DNA of 64,000 bases, from contig JBBPTG010000012.1 in NCBI GenBank assembly GCA_038093975.1, forward strand, positions 248,001 to 312,000, written 5' to 3'. The DNA is from Chalciporus piperatus (lineage: Eukaryota > Basidiomycota > Agaricomycetes > Boletales > Boletaceae). Below the pieces are notes generated by a model, which worked only from the letters and a program-made list of their open reading frames with translations, was not told the DNA's origin and did no database searches. The position numbers and the translations under genes were made by a program. Below are positions 33,334 through 43,490 of this stretch, in pieces (the stretch's first letter is position 1; each line of letters begins with the position of its first letter).

Positions 33334-33340
33334 TATATAA
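33334..33340 (+). promoter_or_regulatory. TATA box of Hsp12-like gene
   Basis: TATATAA, 92 bp upstream of the start codon, followed by a pyrimidine-rich leader. It is the clearest core promoter in the window together with that of the Bli-3-like gene. Confidence 0.65.
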
Positions 33341-33431
33341 GCCGGCCATCCCGTCGTCGAAATTCACCCCACCTTTCTCTTCTGAACCACTTCTTTCAAC
33401 CCAAACCCCACCCTTATTTAATACTTCCAAC

Positions 33432-33840
33432 ATGTCTGATACTGGTCGTCAGTCTATGACCGACAAAGCTGCCGCTACGGCGAAGGTGAGGATGGGTCCA
33501 TGACCATCCGGCGTCGCCTCACCTGCTTTTCGCTAGCCCGACTCGCAGAAGTCCACCACCGAGCTGATGGGTGACAAGGTCAAGGGTATGACCGACTCGG
33601 TCGCATCCACCATGCAGCCCGAGGTAAGACGCGTTCAGTCTCTTGCGAATATCTCGTCTCACTTGACCGCGCAGGGCGAGAAGTCCACCACCCAGAAGGC
33701 CTCCGATAAGATGAGCGGAAGCTCGAACAGCGGGAACCAGGTATGCAGTGACGTGTTCCGCGCAACCCCTCTAATCATCTCCGTTCTAGGAACCCCTCAC
33801 GGAGAAGGCTAAGCACGCTATGGGTCTTGGAGGACAGTGA
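33432..33840 (+). CDS. Hsp9/Hsp12-type small stress protein
   Basis: A small hydrophilic protein of four exons. MSDTGRQSMTDKAAATAK is followed by PDSQKSTTELMGDKVKGMTD (the hallmark of the Hsp9/Hsp12 family), GEKSTTQKASDKMSGSSN and a short end EPLTEKAKHAMGLGGQ. Family members are induced by heat, starvation and osmotic stress. Yeast Hsp12 is unfolded in solution and folds into helices on membranes, which it stabilises. The upstream TATA and STRE-like element agree with stress induction. Length is about 80 residues, as expected. The introns are short and GT-AG. Confidence 0.9.
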
Positions 33841-33949
33841 TTATGTCGCTGATTTTGTGGTCTGGCGCTGTATACGTGTACGATACGAGGAGGTCAATGG
33901 ACAATGTGGTTTGTTGTATTGTGCGAACAAGTGTGACGCTGTGGTAATT

Positions 33950-35752
33950 TCAGACCCCAAACTTCGCTAGCCTCCGTCTACGTATCTCATCAAGGCTAAC
34001 TTCTTCCGTCACTGGTCCAGCAGCCTCACTCTCGGTCCTCTCCGTCTCTGCGGTAGTCTCTGTCTCCTCTGCATCTGGAACGGTGGCCACCTCGACGCGA
34101 GGCTGTTCATTCACGAGCCGCCGGGGAGGGGGCGGTTGAGGGCTGGGTGGCAGGGTGAAGCCGGTTGGCATGGTCTCCAGGGATGCTTTGAGCGCTGCCT
34201 GCAGCTGCGCGTCGTCGTCGTCGTAAACTCTCTCCATCATATGAGTAGTCGGCCTTAATGAGGTGGGTGCTGGCTCATAGTCTTCCTCGTCATCCGATCC
34301 CAACACTTCTACGTTGACGCTCGTTCGAGCACGGTGTTCCGAGAGTGACTCTTCCATCGCTCTCCGAAATAATTCGTCTTCGTCATCTGTGCGTGCTTCC
34401 CCCTGGCGTCTTGCGGAATAACTTTCTTGATTTTGCTCAACCTGTGAGATCTCTTCTTCATATTGCTCTCTTAAAGCCGCTTCCTGCTCCCAACGCATTC
34501 TCTCCATGATAATCCGATTCCGTTCCATGGAGGCAGTCACGGGGTCAACATCGGCGTTTCCGTGAGGATCCTGGTTGGGCGGGATACTCGGCTCGCTCCT
34601 TCTGCTCCGGCTCTGAGAATCAGAGGATGCAAACTCGGGAGGGAAGCCGGGGAATGTTCGAGAGGAGGGGATCACAGGGGAAGGGTAGTTCTCTAATCTG
34701 CTGAACGCACCACTGCCACTGCTGTTCGCACGACCCCCTGGTTCAGTACTCGCTAAGGAAGCTTGCAATGCTGCCTGAAGTTCCATATCTTCGTCCTCGA
34801 ATCCCGATTCGGCGGGAATTCCCTGGGGCCGGGAAGCAGAGGTTGGTGCTGAAGAGGGCTCGGGAAGGGTCGATGCAACATCATCTGCATCGGTGCGAGG
34901 GAGAGGATATGTATTTGAGGGATCGATGGGTAGTACTGCGAACACCGAGTAACCTACGAACCGTCAGATTGACAAAATCTGAGCAAGTTCATTGACTGAC
35001 CGTCATTCTCTGCTTGTTGGATAAACATGCCCAGATATGTCTTGCTAACCCATTGAGGAGATGGCTTGGATGAGTCTAGATTGAACCAGTGGCTATCGTC
35101 GGTCGAATAACCAAAACGACGCAGTGTGTACCAATGCTGATTCTGATTCAATACAAAGGCGAGTTGGGCACTGTAAGTTAACATAAGCTAGGTGCACAGG
35201 CAGCCGTTGGATGAGCTTACTGGGGGTTTTCCTGATATGATCTCATGGCTTCCGAGCGCCATCGCACAAGACTTTGGGAAATGAAAACCGATACACTTAG
35301 TAGGGAGTGTTGTGTACCTACCTTAATCCCCATACATGGAGTGCGTTCTCTAAGACCTGCACCGAGAAGAATCCTTGAGAGCGTCAGCATTACTTCTAAC
35401 ATCCATGCTCAAAAAGTTACCTGTATCGTCCATGTTTGCGCTCGCTTGGCCCCTGAGATCTTCATTGTAACTTCGCTCAAGCGTATCCAGGTGGTTTGCG
35501 AGCACAGAGAGATCGGGGGCGGTAAACTGTACTGATCAAGTGAGCAAAGATATATCCGGTGCATTAGGCACTACTGACATAGTTTCCCTCTGTGGAGCAT
35601 GGTCTAGGTTAGCATATCTGGTCAACGCTGGGAAGGAGCCTGAGGCGCCACTCACGGAGCAGTGAGTTTAGCGCATGTTGAGCGCATAGCATTGATCCAG
35701 ATTGCTGAATTTCGTGATAAATGAGAGGTATCAGGCCCTCTAAACCTGCCAT
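33950..35752 (-). CDS. Ataxin-3-type Josephin deubiquitinase with three UIMs
   Basis: A cysteine protease that trims ubiquitin chains in protein quality control. The start MAGLEGLIPLIYHEIQQSG leads to the catalytic Cys in SMLCAQHALNSLL. Next come FTAPDLSVLANHLD, MDDTGFFSVQVLENALHVWGL and the catalytic His in FVLNQNQHWYTLR, with WFNLDS supplying the Asn. YLGMFIQQAENDGYSVFAVLP closes the Josephin domain. The C-terminal half has three ubiquitin-interacting motifs: EDMELQAALQASL, DELFRRAMEESL and DAQLQAALKASL. It ends in an acidic Glu/Thr-rich tail with EIRRRRLAKFGV. No polyglutamine tract is present. About six introns. The layout matches ataxin-3 in order and spacing. Confidence 0.93.
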
Positions 35753-35962
35753 GACTCCAAATCTGAAATCCAAGGGGTAAGTAGTTGGTCGAGGTCAAGA
35801 TGTCTAACGCTGACAGACTCGAGAGTCCCAAATCAGTTGTCTTGGACGCGCACGCGTGTCTTATGTAATCGCAGACCAGTTCATCACCGCCGTTACTCCC
35901 GACCTCCGTAGCATTCGCCACTGTGCACGTAGTTCCCCGCCAAGTTTATCATCATCCATAGA

Positions 35963-37074
35963 ATGTCACTGCGAAGAAGACAAGTAACCGCAAGCCCTCT
36001 CCAGTTGTTTTCCGCTGTGTTCATACTTTCAGCTGCCTCACACGTTGCTGCACAAGACTCGGGGTCATCCAACTGCCATTTCACGGTAGAGGGGCTGGAT
36101 TATGATCTGTCGACGCTCGGAGGAGTAAAAGTCATAACTCGGACAAGGGAATTGCCCCCGAGTACCTATATTGACGAGCTGAGGTTTGATGTGTGCGCAG
36201 AATTGCAGGAGGTCGCTGGTAGGGCATCGGAAGACCAGGTATGCTCGAAGCAGAACGGTTCTCTCAGCCAGCTAAATACATTGCATAGTGTCCCTCGGGT
36301 ACAAGGGCATGCCTGACGACAACAAACCGGAAAGAGGGGACCTCCGATCGAATAACTTCAGTGATACCTGTTGCACAGACTTCGTCACTCAACGTTGAAA
36401 CATCCGCATTGTCATGTGCGTAGCGACATTGCTAGTTTACTTTTTAGACTGATCGGTGGGATCCAGCACCCGAGGCCATTACTATAACGTTCCATGGGAC
36501 TTCTTATCCACCGTCTTCATCGAGCGCCGTTGCACAATCACTCAAGATGTCGTTGACGTGTGCACAGAGCACCACAGACCCACAATTTGTGTCCTACGAG
36601 AATGGACAGGTTGCGGTCGAGTGGAGCACCCCCGTAGCGTGTAAGTCGACTGAATCACCAAAGGACGATGATAGCAGTGGCGGCGTAGGTGGTGGTGGTG
36701 GTGGTGGGAAGGAAGAGGACACGCCGATTGAGAGCGTTGGAAGTGGCCTTGGGTTCTTCTTTTTGATGTGAGCACCACCTTCCTGATGTCTGAAGCGTTA
36801 CTTGACCGCCTTCATAGGCTTCTTTTGGCGTTTGCCGCATACTTTTCTCTTGGTGCCTACTACAACTATTCGACATATGGTGCACGTGGCTGGGATTTGA
36901 TACCGTGAGTGAAGACATCTGGGAGGTGACCTCAGCGGCTAAACCGTGATATTCATCCGCAGACATCGAGATTTCTGGAGAGAAGTGCCATACATGTTCC
37001 AAGATGTTGTCGCTCACCTCTGTTCGAATGTTCGCATGCGACGGTCAAGTCGTGGGGGGTACATAGCTGTATGA
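35963..37074 (+). CDS. ATG27: Autophagy-related membrane protein Atg27
   Basis: A type I membrane protein with a mannose-6-phosphate-receptor-like lumenal domain, which cycles with Atg9 between Golgi, vacuole and pre-autophagosomal structures. The signal peptide spans roughly residues 1-30 (LQLFSAVFILSAASHVAAQ). CHFTVEGLDYDLSTLGG and ELRFDVCAELQ begin the domain; CPSGTRACLTTTNRKEG continues it. FHGTSYPPSSSSAVAQSLKMSLTC and VEWSTPVAC complete it. A Gly-rich linker (about ten Gly) precedes the membrane helix GLGFFFLM / LLLAFAAYFSLGAYYNYSTYGARGWDLIP. The cytosolic tail HRDFWREVPYMFQDVVAHL resembles Atg27 tails. The junction near 36390-36450 is uncertain: the best in-frame solution uses a GTTGAA donor. 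Confidence 0.85.
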
Positions 37075-37420
37075 CCTGGCTGACCAGGTGATTTGGATTG
37101 TTGCGATGATATCCCTTTCGGGCTTAGATTTGATGTTAGTCGCTTACCCGTAATTCCGTGATCTCCACCTGCTGGTAGCAGTTTTACCGCGTCATCACAT
37201 GAATCAGAACATCCAGCTACAGGTGCAGTTGATTCAACTTGACATGGACCGGGTGCTTGAGCGGATCCTTTTGAGGAGTGGATCTTTTACGTAGGGATTG
37301 ACGTACGTCCCAAAGTTGAACATTCAAATGAATTAGTCTCCTGTCCTTAGAAACGTCGTCCAGAACGACAGACACCCTCCACACATTGACCTTTGATTGA
37401 TCAGTCTATTTCTCTCTTAC
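37075..37420. other. Intergenic between ATG27 and RNase H1 N-domain gene
   Basis: About 345 bp, same-strand neighbours. No coding region, repeat or clear promoter element is recognised. Confidence 0.45.
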
Positions 37421-39214
37421 ATGGGTCACCAGCAAAAGTGGTACGTCGTCATACGTGGCACGGAGCCTCGCGTATATCCCAACTGGTATGTGCTGAATTC
37501 CCTGCACCGACGCCGACGCGGCGGTGAACGCGTCTGCTCCAGAATCCAAACGGAGTTGCTGATCTCCCGTACCAACAGGATTGAAGCCGCGCCGAAGACC
37601 ATAGGCATCCCTGGAGGCGCAATTTTCCAGGCCTTTCCTTCAGAGGAAGAAGCTATCCGCGTCTTTGAAGCTGCCAAAGCCAGGGGTGAGGTCGAAGCCT
37701 TCCCAAGGGTTCCAGGAAAAAAGGTCGAATCCAAATCAAAGAACCCACCGTTATCCCCAATAGACACGGATGTCTCCTTGCTGATGACACCTCCCTCAGT
37801 CAAGAGGGAGGTCGAATCAACAGGGTTGCAGACATCCTTGTCGTCCCCTGCTCATTCGCAGCTCAGGCGAACGTTGAGGGATTCGACACATTCCTTCTCG
37901 ACATCATCGTCACCTCCAACAGGGGTTACTCAACGCGGTTATGCTCCTTTGTATGCCGAGGACGACAGTCCTGCTCACACTCCTGTCCGGCCACCATCGC
38001 CCCATTTCACGTTCACGTCCAGCTCTTCGAGAGCATATCCAGAGGTTCTTGATGAGGTCGCGTTCACCATGGGTACTAGACAGAGGGAAACGCCTCGTCG
38101 ACCTGAGGCACCGATTTGTCGGCCCGCGCCTTCATCCCCGGACTCGCAGTCCAGTCCAGAACAACCACAAACACCACCTAGGTGTCTGGCTTCGCCTACA
38201 AGAACACCGACCAGAAACATGGGCGTACTTTATCGAAGCCTGAACGATCTTGCTGATGCAGAGAGTATTGATTCCCGTATTTGGCTCCCGAAATCACGTA
38301 TCTTTGATGCGAACAACGTCACATCGCGATCTTCGACCCGACCATCAAGCCCTGCCAACGATGAGGGATACTCCACTCCCTATGAAACTGCTCTAAGCAG
38401 CCCGTTTGTTAGGGTTGATCGCGGGAGACCTTCAAGGCTCACTCCTAGCTTGTCGCTGCCTATCTTACCAAGCTGCGGAGCAGAGAGTATCTCTTCGGGT
38501 TCTCCGTCGCGTCCAAGCCGTCTTCAGGCAAATCAACCCGGAAGTGGGCAAGGCAAATGCAAAGGGAAGAAAGAGGGTCTTCCAACCAATGGCGAACGGC
38601 CTACAGACAGCGTCCCCAGCACAGTCAGGTCTCACGTCCAATTGCTGCATCGGGATGGTGGAGCTGAGGAGAATGCGATCACGGTGCATTGCCCACCCAA
38701 CTGCGCCCACCAAGTACGCTATCCCCCCCGATATGTCGATGCTTGTGTTTCCCCAATCGTCGTAACGAGTCCCATACAAGCTGTAGAAACCCCAACAAAG
38801 AATCGCTCAAAGGCGCGGTCCAGGTTGGATGAAGGTATTCCGTCGACACCGACACTTGCGGGGTACTCCGGCACGTCCCACATATCCCATCGAGGACTAG
38901 CCCTAGAGGCTGATGTTCGTTCGCCAATTAGCCGGGGCACTATGGCTCCGATGAGTATTTCAGAGTGAGTGATTCTCCCGCGATTCCCTCGCTCGACCAG
39001 TCATGATACGGTTCGTGTTCGTTGGGTCAGGATGTGCAGAGCACGTTGGCGTTACGCCTCCGGAGTTCGGCGTTCGGCAGTTTTGACTGGTTTCTTGGTC
39101 TTCTCTGATCTTGCATGTTTCTCGGTCGCGGTGGTGGCGACTATGATCACTCACATACTTTGGGCACCGCAGAACACCATTTGGCCGGCCGTCTCCTCCA
39201 GTACGAGTCTTTGA
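37421..39214 (+). CDS. RNase H1 N-terminal (hybrid-binding) domain protein
   Basis: The first 65 residues carry an RNase H1 N-terminal / viroplasmin-type fold: KWYVVIRGTEPRVYPNW spliced to IEAAPKTIGIPGGAIFQAFPSEEEAIRVFEAA. In RNase H1 this domain binds RNA-DNA hybrids. No RNase H catalytic domain follows. Instead there are about 400 residues of Ser/Pro/Thr-rich disordered sequence with many SP/TP sites. A final exon adds RRSAVLTGFLVFSDLACFSVAVVATMITHILW, a hydrophobic segment that may cross a membrane. Intron 37486-37578 (93 bp) is a multiple of three and has no stop, so unspliced RNA would encode a disrupted domain. The hybrid-binding fold is the confident part; the role is unknown. A different upstream start remains possible. 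Confidence 0.75.
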
Positions 39215-39723
39215 ACTGCAAGTTGCAAGACCATGGAACAAAGTGCCAATCTAAAGTTCAAGTGATGGATAGTGTATGAAGCAATGGATGGGTTGTAATA
39301 TGCTCGGAGTTGGGATGATACCTCTTGGATGGGATCTATGTATTGACGTGCTCCACTGAATTAAGCTCGTGTGCGTTGGCCATTGTGATCTGATCTGAGG
39401 GATTATGTTCACGGGAGAAGACCGAAGAACGTCAAGGAAAGGTGCTGTTTCTATGCAGGGCTGCCCCGAGAATAGATTGCGGTCAACGTGTTTACTTGAC
39501 CGATTCTGGGCTATGCCGAATCAACGAATGAGACGTAAGTGGTTCATAGTCGTGGATCCTCCACTATCCTGTATAGTGAGTGGCACTCGTCACCGCAGTG
39601 TCCTGTGTTCCTCTAATTGAACGAGCGAACATGTAAGGCACCCCTTGGCCCTCAGCTCGGTCAAGCCGAATAAGCTTGCACCAGCGACGCGAGTCATGGA
39701 CGCGGCAAGTGTACCTGATCCTT
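39215..39723. other. Intergenic, convergent gene ends
   Basis: About 510 bp between two convergent genes. A 71-codon frame at 39405-39620 has no family features. Nothing else is supported. Confidence 0.45.
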
Positions 39724-40929
39724 CTATCCTCTTTTTGGAATGCCTCTGGGTAATCCTGAGCCTCTACTTGCGGTAGAACTTGGCCTTATCCCTCCTGCGC
39801 TACTCACACTGCCAGTCGCACTGGCCGACCTAGTGCGGGGAATGTTTGACGTCGATGTAGGTGCTAGATAATTTCCATGAATACCATGGCCTGGAAGAAG
39901 CATCGCGACGTACCTGTCCTCGTAGTTCCCCTCGTCCCACGGTTTGCCGCCATGGCAGTTGCAGTTGCTCGCGTACCTCTTACCCCCCTCACGCCACTGC
40001 TCCCAACGCCCGTACCTCGTCCCCTCGCGGGGGCTTTAGCCGCAAGGGCTGCAGCCGCCTCTTGTTTTGCACTTTCCTCTGCCTCACGCTGTGCGGCTTC
40101 TTCGGCCTCCCGACGTGCGCGTTCCTCTGCTTCTCTGCGTGCCGCTTCCTCTCTTTCTCGCTCTAGCCGGGCACGCTCAAGAGCTTCTTCCTGTTCTCGT
40201 ATAAGTGCTTCTTCATCCTGAGCAATCACAGTTCAGTGTGACTTTGAGACACCAGGGTTTGTTTGGATCGAGAGGTATACTCACAGCATCTGCACCACCC
40301 CACCGTTCATCGAAAATCAATCGTGTAACGGCCTCTGACTTTGCAAGCATATTAGCGTACTTGTCCAGCAGAGCGTCTGTATGGGACAATTGCTCAGCCA
40401 CTTGCTAACAAGGAAGAAACAGGTCAAGGTCTGTGCGTGGCATCGATGAAACAGTAAGACGCACCTCGGTCGCGCTCTTCGTCGCTCGCAGTGCATCGTT
40501 CAACACCGCAAATGACGCATTGAGTTTCTTGAGGATAAATAGATCCCTTTGTAATTTCTCTTCACGAGCCTTTTCAGCAGCAACACGTCCTATCACGGTA
40601 TTGTTTGCGGCATCGTCCACCTCAATGCTGATTTCTCCTGTTTCCTCGTACTCATCCCCCTCTGTGATCGCGCTTTGTTCAGCGGAATAGTGGAATGACC
40701 CGGGATATGGTGCGAGTAAGCTGAAACGAGGTCCATCGCGACTGTATGGTTTGTCCGCCGATAATGAGAGCTCGGAAAGAGAGAGATCAGCGCCTCCAGG
40801 CCCAGTGTATATGTGCGACAACGACGCGTCGAATGGATCGGGAGATGGTAAAGACTGGGAAAGAAGATTGGAGTCATCACCGCCAAGTTGGAGAGACGAC
40901 GAGGGCGTTGATGGCGACCAGGGTGACAT
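39724..40929 (-). CDS. DUO1: DASH complex subunit Duo1
   Basis: A component of the fungal-specific DASH/Dam1 ring that ties kinetochores to microtubules. MSPWSPSTPSSSLQ opens a disordered N-terminus. The Duo1 core reads EEKLQRDLFILKKLNASFAVLNDALRATKSATE / VAEQLSHTDALLDKYANMLAKSEAVTRLIFDERWGGADA. A highly charged coiled coil of repeating EEAxREAEE units follows (DEEALIREQEEALERARLER...), then an Arg/Gly-rich stretch. The last exon ends SRGSGLPRGIPKRG, a typical Duo1 C-terminus. Four exons with short introns. The repeat-like coiled coil is the longest charged helix in the window. Confidence 0.88.
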
Positions 40930-41767
40930 TGTCTTGTAATATCGCGTCCTGTGACGCGAGTGGTGGTTCACAATGTCGGTCCAATATCACCGTGACCGTG
41001 GTCCGTGGAGAGGCTGTGATCGCTCACACTGCCATGAACTTCGAAGCCTTCTTGAACTCGGACCAATTACTACACTAACGAGCCTCAGTACGTCGACTTT
41101 GAGAAACATATACTGCCATCATCTTCGACCTCCACGTTAATCTAGCCTTTAAAGCACATCTTGGGTGTAAAGATGATCCCTGTGTGTACAGCCTGGGGTT
41201 TAAGCGACAAGCATGGTTGCCGTGGAATGGAAGGCATTTCCCATCCTGGGAGGTACATCGTTGTTGTCTTTTCGACGAGATTGATGAATTGCTAACCGGC
41301 GCTGCGCAGCGGTGGCCCTTGACCGTTTCATCTCATCATACAATGCCATACGGTACCGCCGACACTGCCGAGTGAACCATCACAGGCTAAAAATCACCGG
41401 CTTCATCGCACTGATGTCCGATGATTCGTCTTAACAGTTTATCCTGGAACACTCTTTGTCGTCCATCTCCATTACGGGCGACACTAACGGTATAGGTTAC
41501 GCCCGGTCTCCACAGCGTTGCCGGGCGGAATCCTGGAGAAAGGTTTGGCCGACACATCATGGGCCCTTGTATCGGAGTTGTCCACCCTGACCATCACGGC
41601 CATCGGTCAAGCCACCCCGTTGCATTACGGAGTATGTGTGCCCGCGTCTTTCTAATGTGCATATTTACCTTCACAATCATCATGATGGTCGCACAGCCAA
41701 TGCTTGGAGATATAAAGTACAGGAGACATCCACTATGTCCCGTTAATTCAATATCCTGGCACCAAAC
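40930..41767. other. Intergenic, divergent promoters of DUO1 and a secreted-protein gene
   Basis: About 840 bp. The right end has a CCAAT box (41697-41701) and TATAAA (41711-41716) for the Kre9-like gene. Short frames elsewhere carry no recognisable domain. Confidence 0.5.
41711..41716 (+). promoter_or_regulatory. TATA box of Kre9-like gene
   Basis: TATAAA, 52 bp upstream of the start codon, with CCAAT 9 bp further upstream. It is a good core promoter for a highly expressed secreted protein. Confidence 0.5.
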
Positions 41768-42309
41768 ATGCAACTCCTCAGAACCGCTCTTTCTGCTGCA
41801 CTTCTGGTGTCCTCAGCACTTGCTCAAGGAATTACCATCACCTCGCCAGCACCCGGTACTACTCTGACTCCCGGCGCTAGCATCACAGTTCAGATCGGGA
41901 CAAACGTCAGTTTGTCTCCATAACTTGTTAGATCATTGGCTCAAAGCTGCACAAATTCTAGATCTTTATCGAGAACCTTGAAACGATTGGCATTGCTATC
42001 GGTCTTCAGTCCTGCCCCAACAACCTCGTTGGTTGCTCTACTGCAGACCAAGGCATCGGTACCATTTTATACACGGGCCTATTCAATCCTACGTTCGGCC
42101 CGGACTACTATGGCCCCTACCAAGATTACGAGGTTACCATTCCCGCGTCCACGCCTGCTGGACAAGCCAATCTCGCAGCTGTCGATTTTTTCCTCGTCGG
42201 GGTAAGTATTGTCTTGAGCATACTTCGGGATACCCTGACAAACATAACCTTTTAGGACGCCCAGGTGCCTTCCCTGGCCTTCTCCAATGCGAGCGTGACG
42301 GTTGCTTGA
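41768..42309 (+). CDS. Small secreted protein, Kre9/Knh1-like
   Basis: MQLLRTALSAALLVSSALAQ is a signal peptide with a likely cut after AQ. The mature part begins GITITSPAPGTTLTPGASITVQI, the strand pattern of the Kre9/Knh1-like N-terminal domain found in fungal wall proteins. Exon 2 gives FIENLETIGIAIGLQSC, CSTADQGIGTILYTG and YQDYEVTIPASTPAGQANLAA. The third exon ends DAQVPSLAFSNASVTVA. There is no C-terminal hydrophobic GPI signal. Two Cys residues could pair. A role in beta-1,6-glucan assembly is known for yeast Kre9 but is not shown for these short basidiomycete proteins. Confidence 0.8.
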
Positions 42310-42702
42310 ACTTGCAAGGGATTTTCCATCGTCGTGATTATTTCTTCATGCGTATTCTACAGTCGACATGTATTCATTCGGACCCTGAGGGCTATCTCGA
42401 TATTGTGTGTCCCTGGACGAGTTCAGTTCATGATCATTGGGCAAACGAGCGATGTATGGATAAATTGCGTTGCAAGTTCGACGTGTTAGTTATATAACTC
42501 ACGAATACATCGGCTCGTACTTGATGTTACACTCACTTAGAACGACGTGGAGGCCAAGGGCGCCTGGTTCTACGAGGAGTCACCACACTGTCACGTCTGC
42601 AACGTTTGCTGCATTACAAGGTACTATACTTACGAATAATGATCTATGAAGGTTCGGAACAAAAGTGCAGTCCAGAATCTCGCGACCTCGTCGCTACTCA
42701 TT
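42310..42702. other. Intergenic between convergent genes
   Basis: About 390 bp with no supported coding region. Confidence 0.45.
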
Positions 42703-43490
42703 CTACTCTTTACCATTTCCGTTGGCAGTAATCCCAGACTGTCGCGCGAACCCAACAGACTCCATCAATCCTGCGTAGTTCCGGCTACCACCCTTCAGAC
42801 CCCAGTTAAGCCCGACAGCTCTAAAAGCGCAAGCGCCCATGTTTGAGATAATGCAGCCAAGCCTGCCATAGATCGACGCAAGGGGCAGGAAAGCAGATCC
42901 AAAGAGACCGACCTGGTCCTGGGAGTCACAAGAGATGATTACGACCACATACGCATGATAACGGAGTACAGGTCACGCTTACCATAGGATGAACGAGATC
43001 CTCTTCCATGATAATGTAATGAGCTCCGTTCGTCTTGCGCAACTGAAGGCGAATGATCAACCTGCAAGGCATAACAAACGGGTTAGACAACATCAAAGAT
43101 GAGCACGGGCGTCATTTCACTCACCTGCCCTCCGAGCTTGAAAACGGCAAGAACCACACGTTGAGCTTTTCCACAACCTCGAGAACCAAAACGTTCAGCT
43201 CGGAATCATACACTGCGAAATGAGAGATGCTCAGCGGTCAACGACTATTGACTCCAGCCATCTAAACACTTACTAACGCTTGGAATCTTCAGCTGGATTT
43301 CTGGACTAGCAAGCCTGTACCACTGAAAAAGGCCAAGGATTTCGTTGCGCGAGTTTGCGGTGCACAACGGATGCGAGAACTTGGCGTCGGGAGCGAAGTA
43401 CTTGTTGATGGTGTCTTCCAACGTGACGGCATTGCGTGTCGTGCACAGAGTATGGACGATGCCCGGTATATCTTTCTTGGGATCTTGCAT
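42703..43490 (-). CDS. SnoaL-like (NTF2-fold) protein, unknown role
   Basis: Four exons on the minus strand. MQDPKKDIPGIVHTLCTTRN, LEDTINKYFAPDAKFSHPLC and EILGLFQWYRLASPEI match the NTF2/SnoaL-like cone fold of fungal hypothetical proteins. MYDSELNVLVLEVVEKLNVWFLPF, LIIRLQLRK and HYIIMEEDLVHPM continue the sheet. DQVGLFGSAFLPLASIYGRLGCI forms a hydrophobic C-terminal segment that may associate with membranes. It ends SGITANGNGKE. An ATAAAAG element on the minus strand, about 90 bp upstream of the start, could serve as TATA box. Function unknown. Confidence 0.75.

Larger units (their letters stand above)
33052..33431. other. Intergenic: promoter region of Hsp12-like gene
   Basis: 380 bp upstream of the Hsp12-like start. 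It contains a tandem GGCGCGTCAT repeat (33285-33305), CCCCT at 33321-33325 (an STRE core on the minus strand) and TATATAA at 33334-33340, followed by a C/T-rich leader. No coding region is seen. Confidence 0.6.

Noticed and set aside
35652..35921. 89-codon minus-strand frame upstream of the ataxin-3 start
   Set aside because: The Josephin N-terminus begins at the ATG at 35752 in another frame; this frame carries no conserved residues.
42033..42497. 154-codon plus-strand frame
   Set aside because: Out of frame with the secreted protein it overlaps, whose signal peptide and splice sites are clear.
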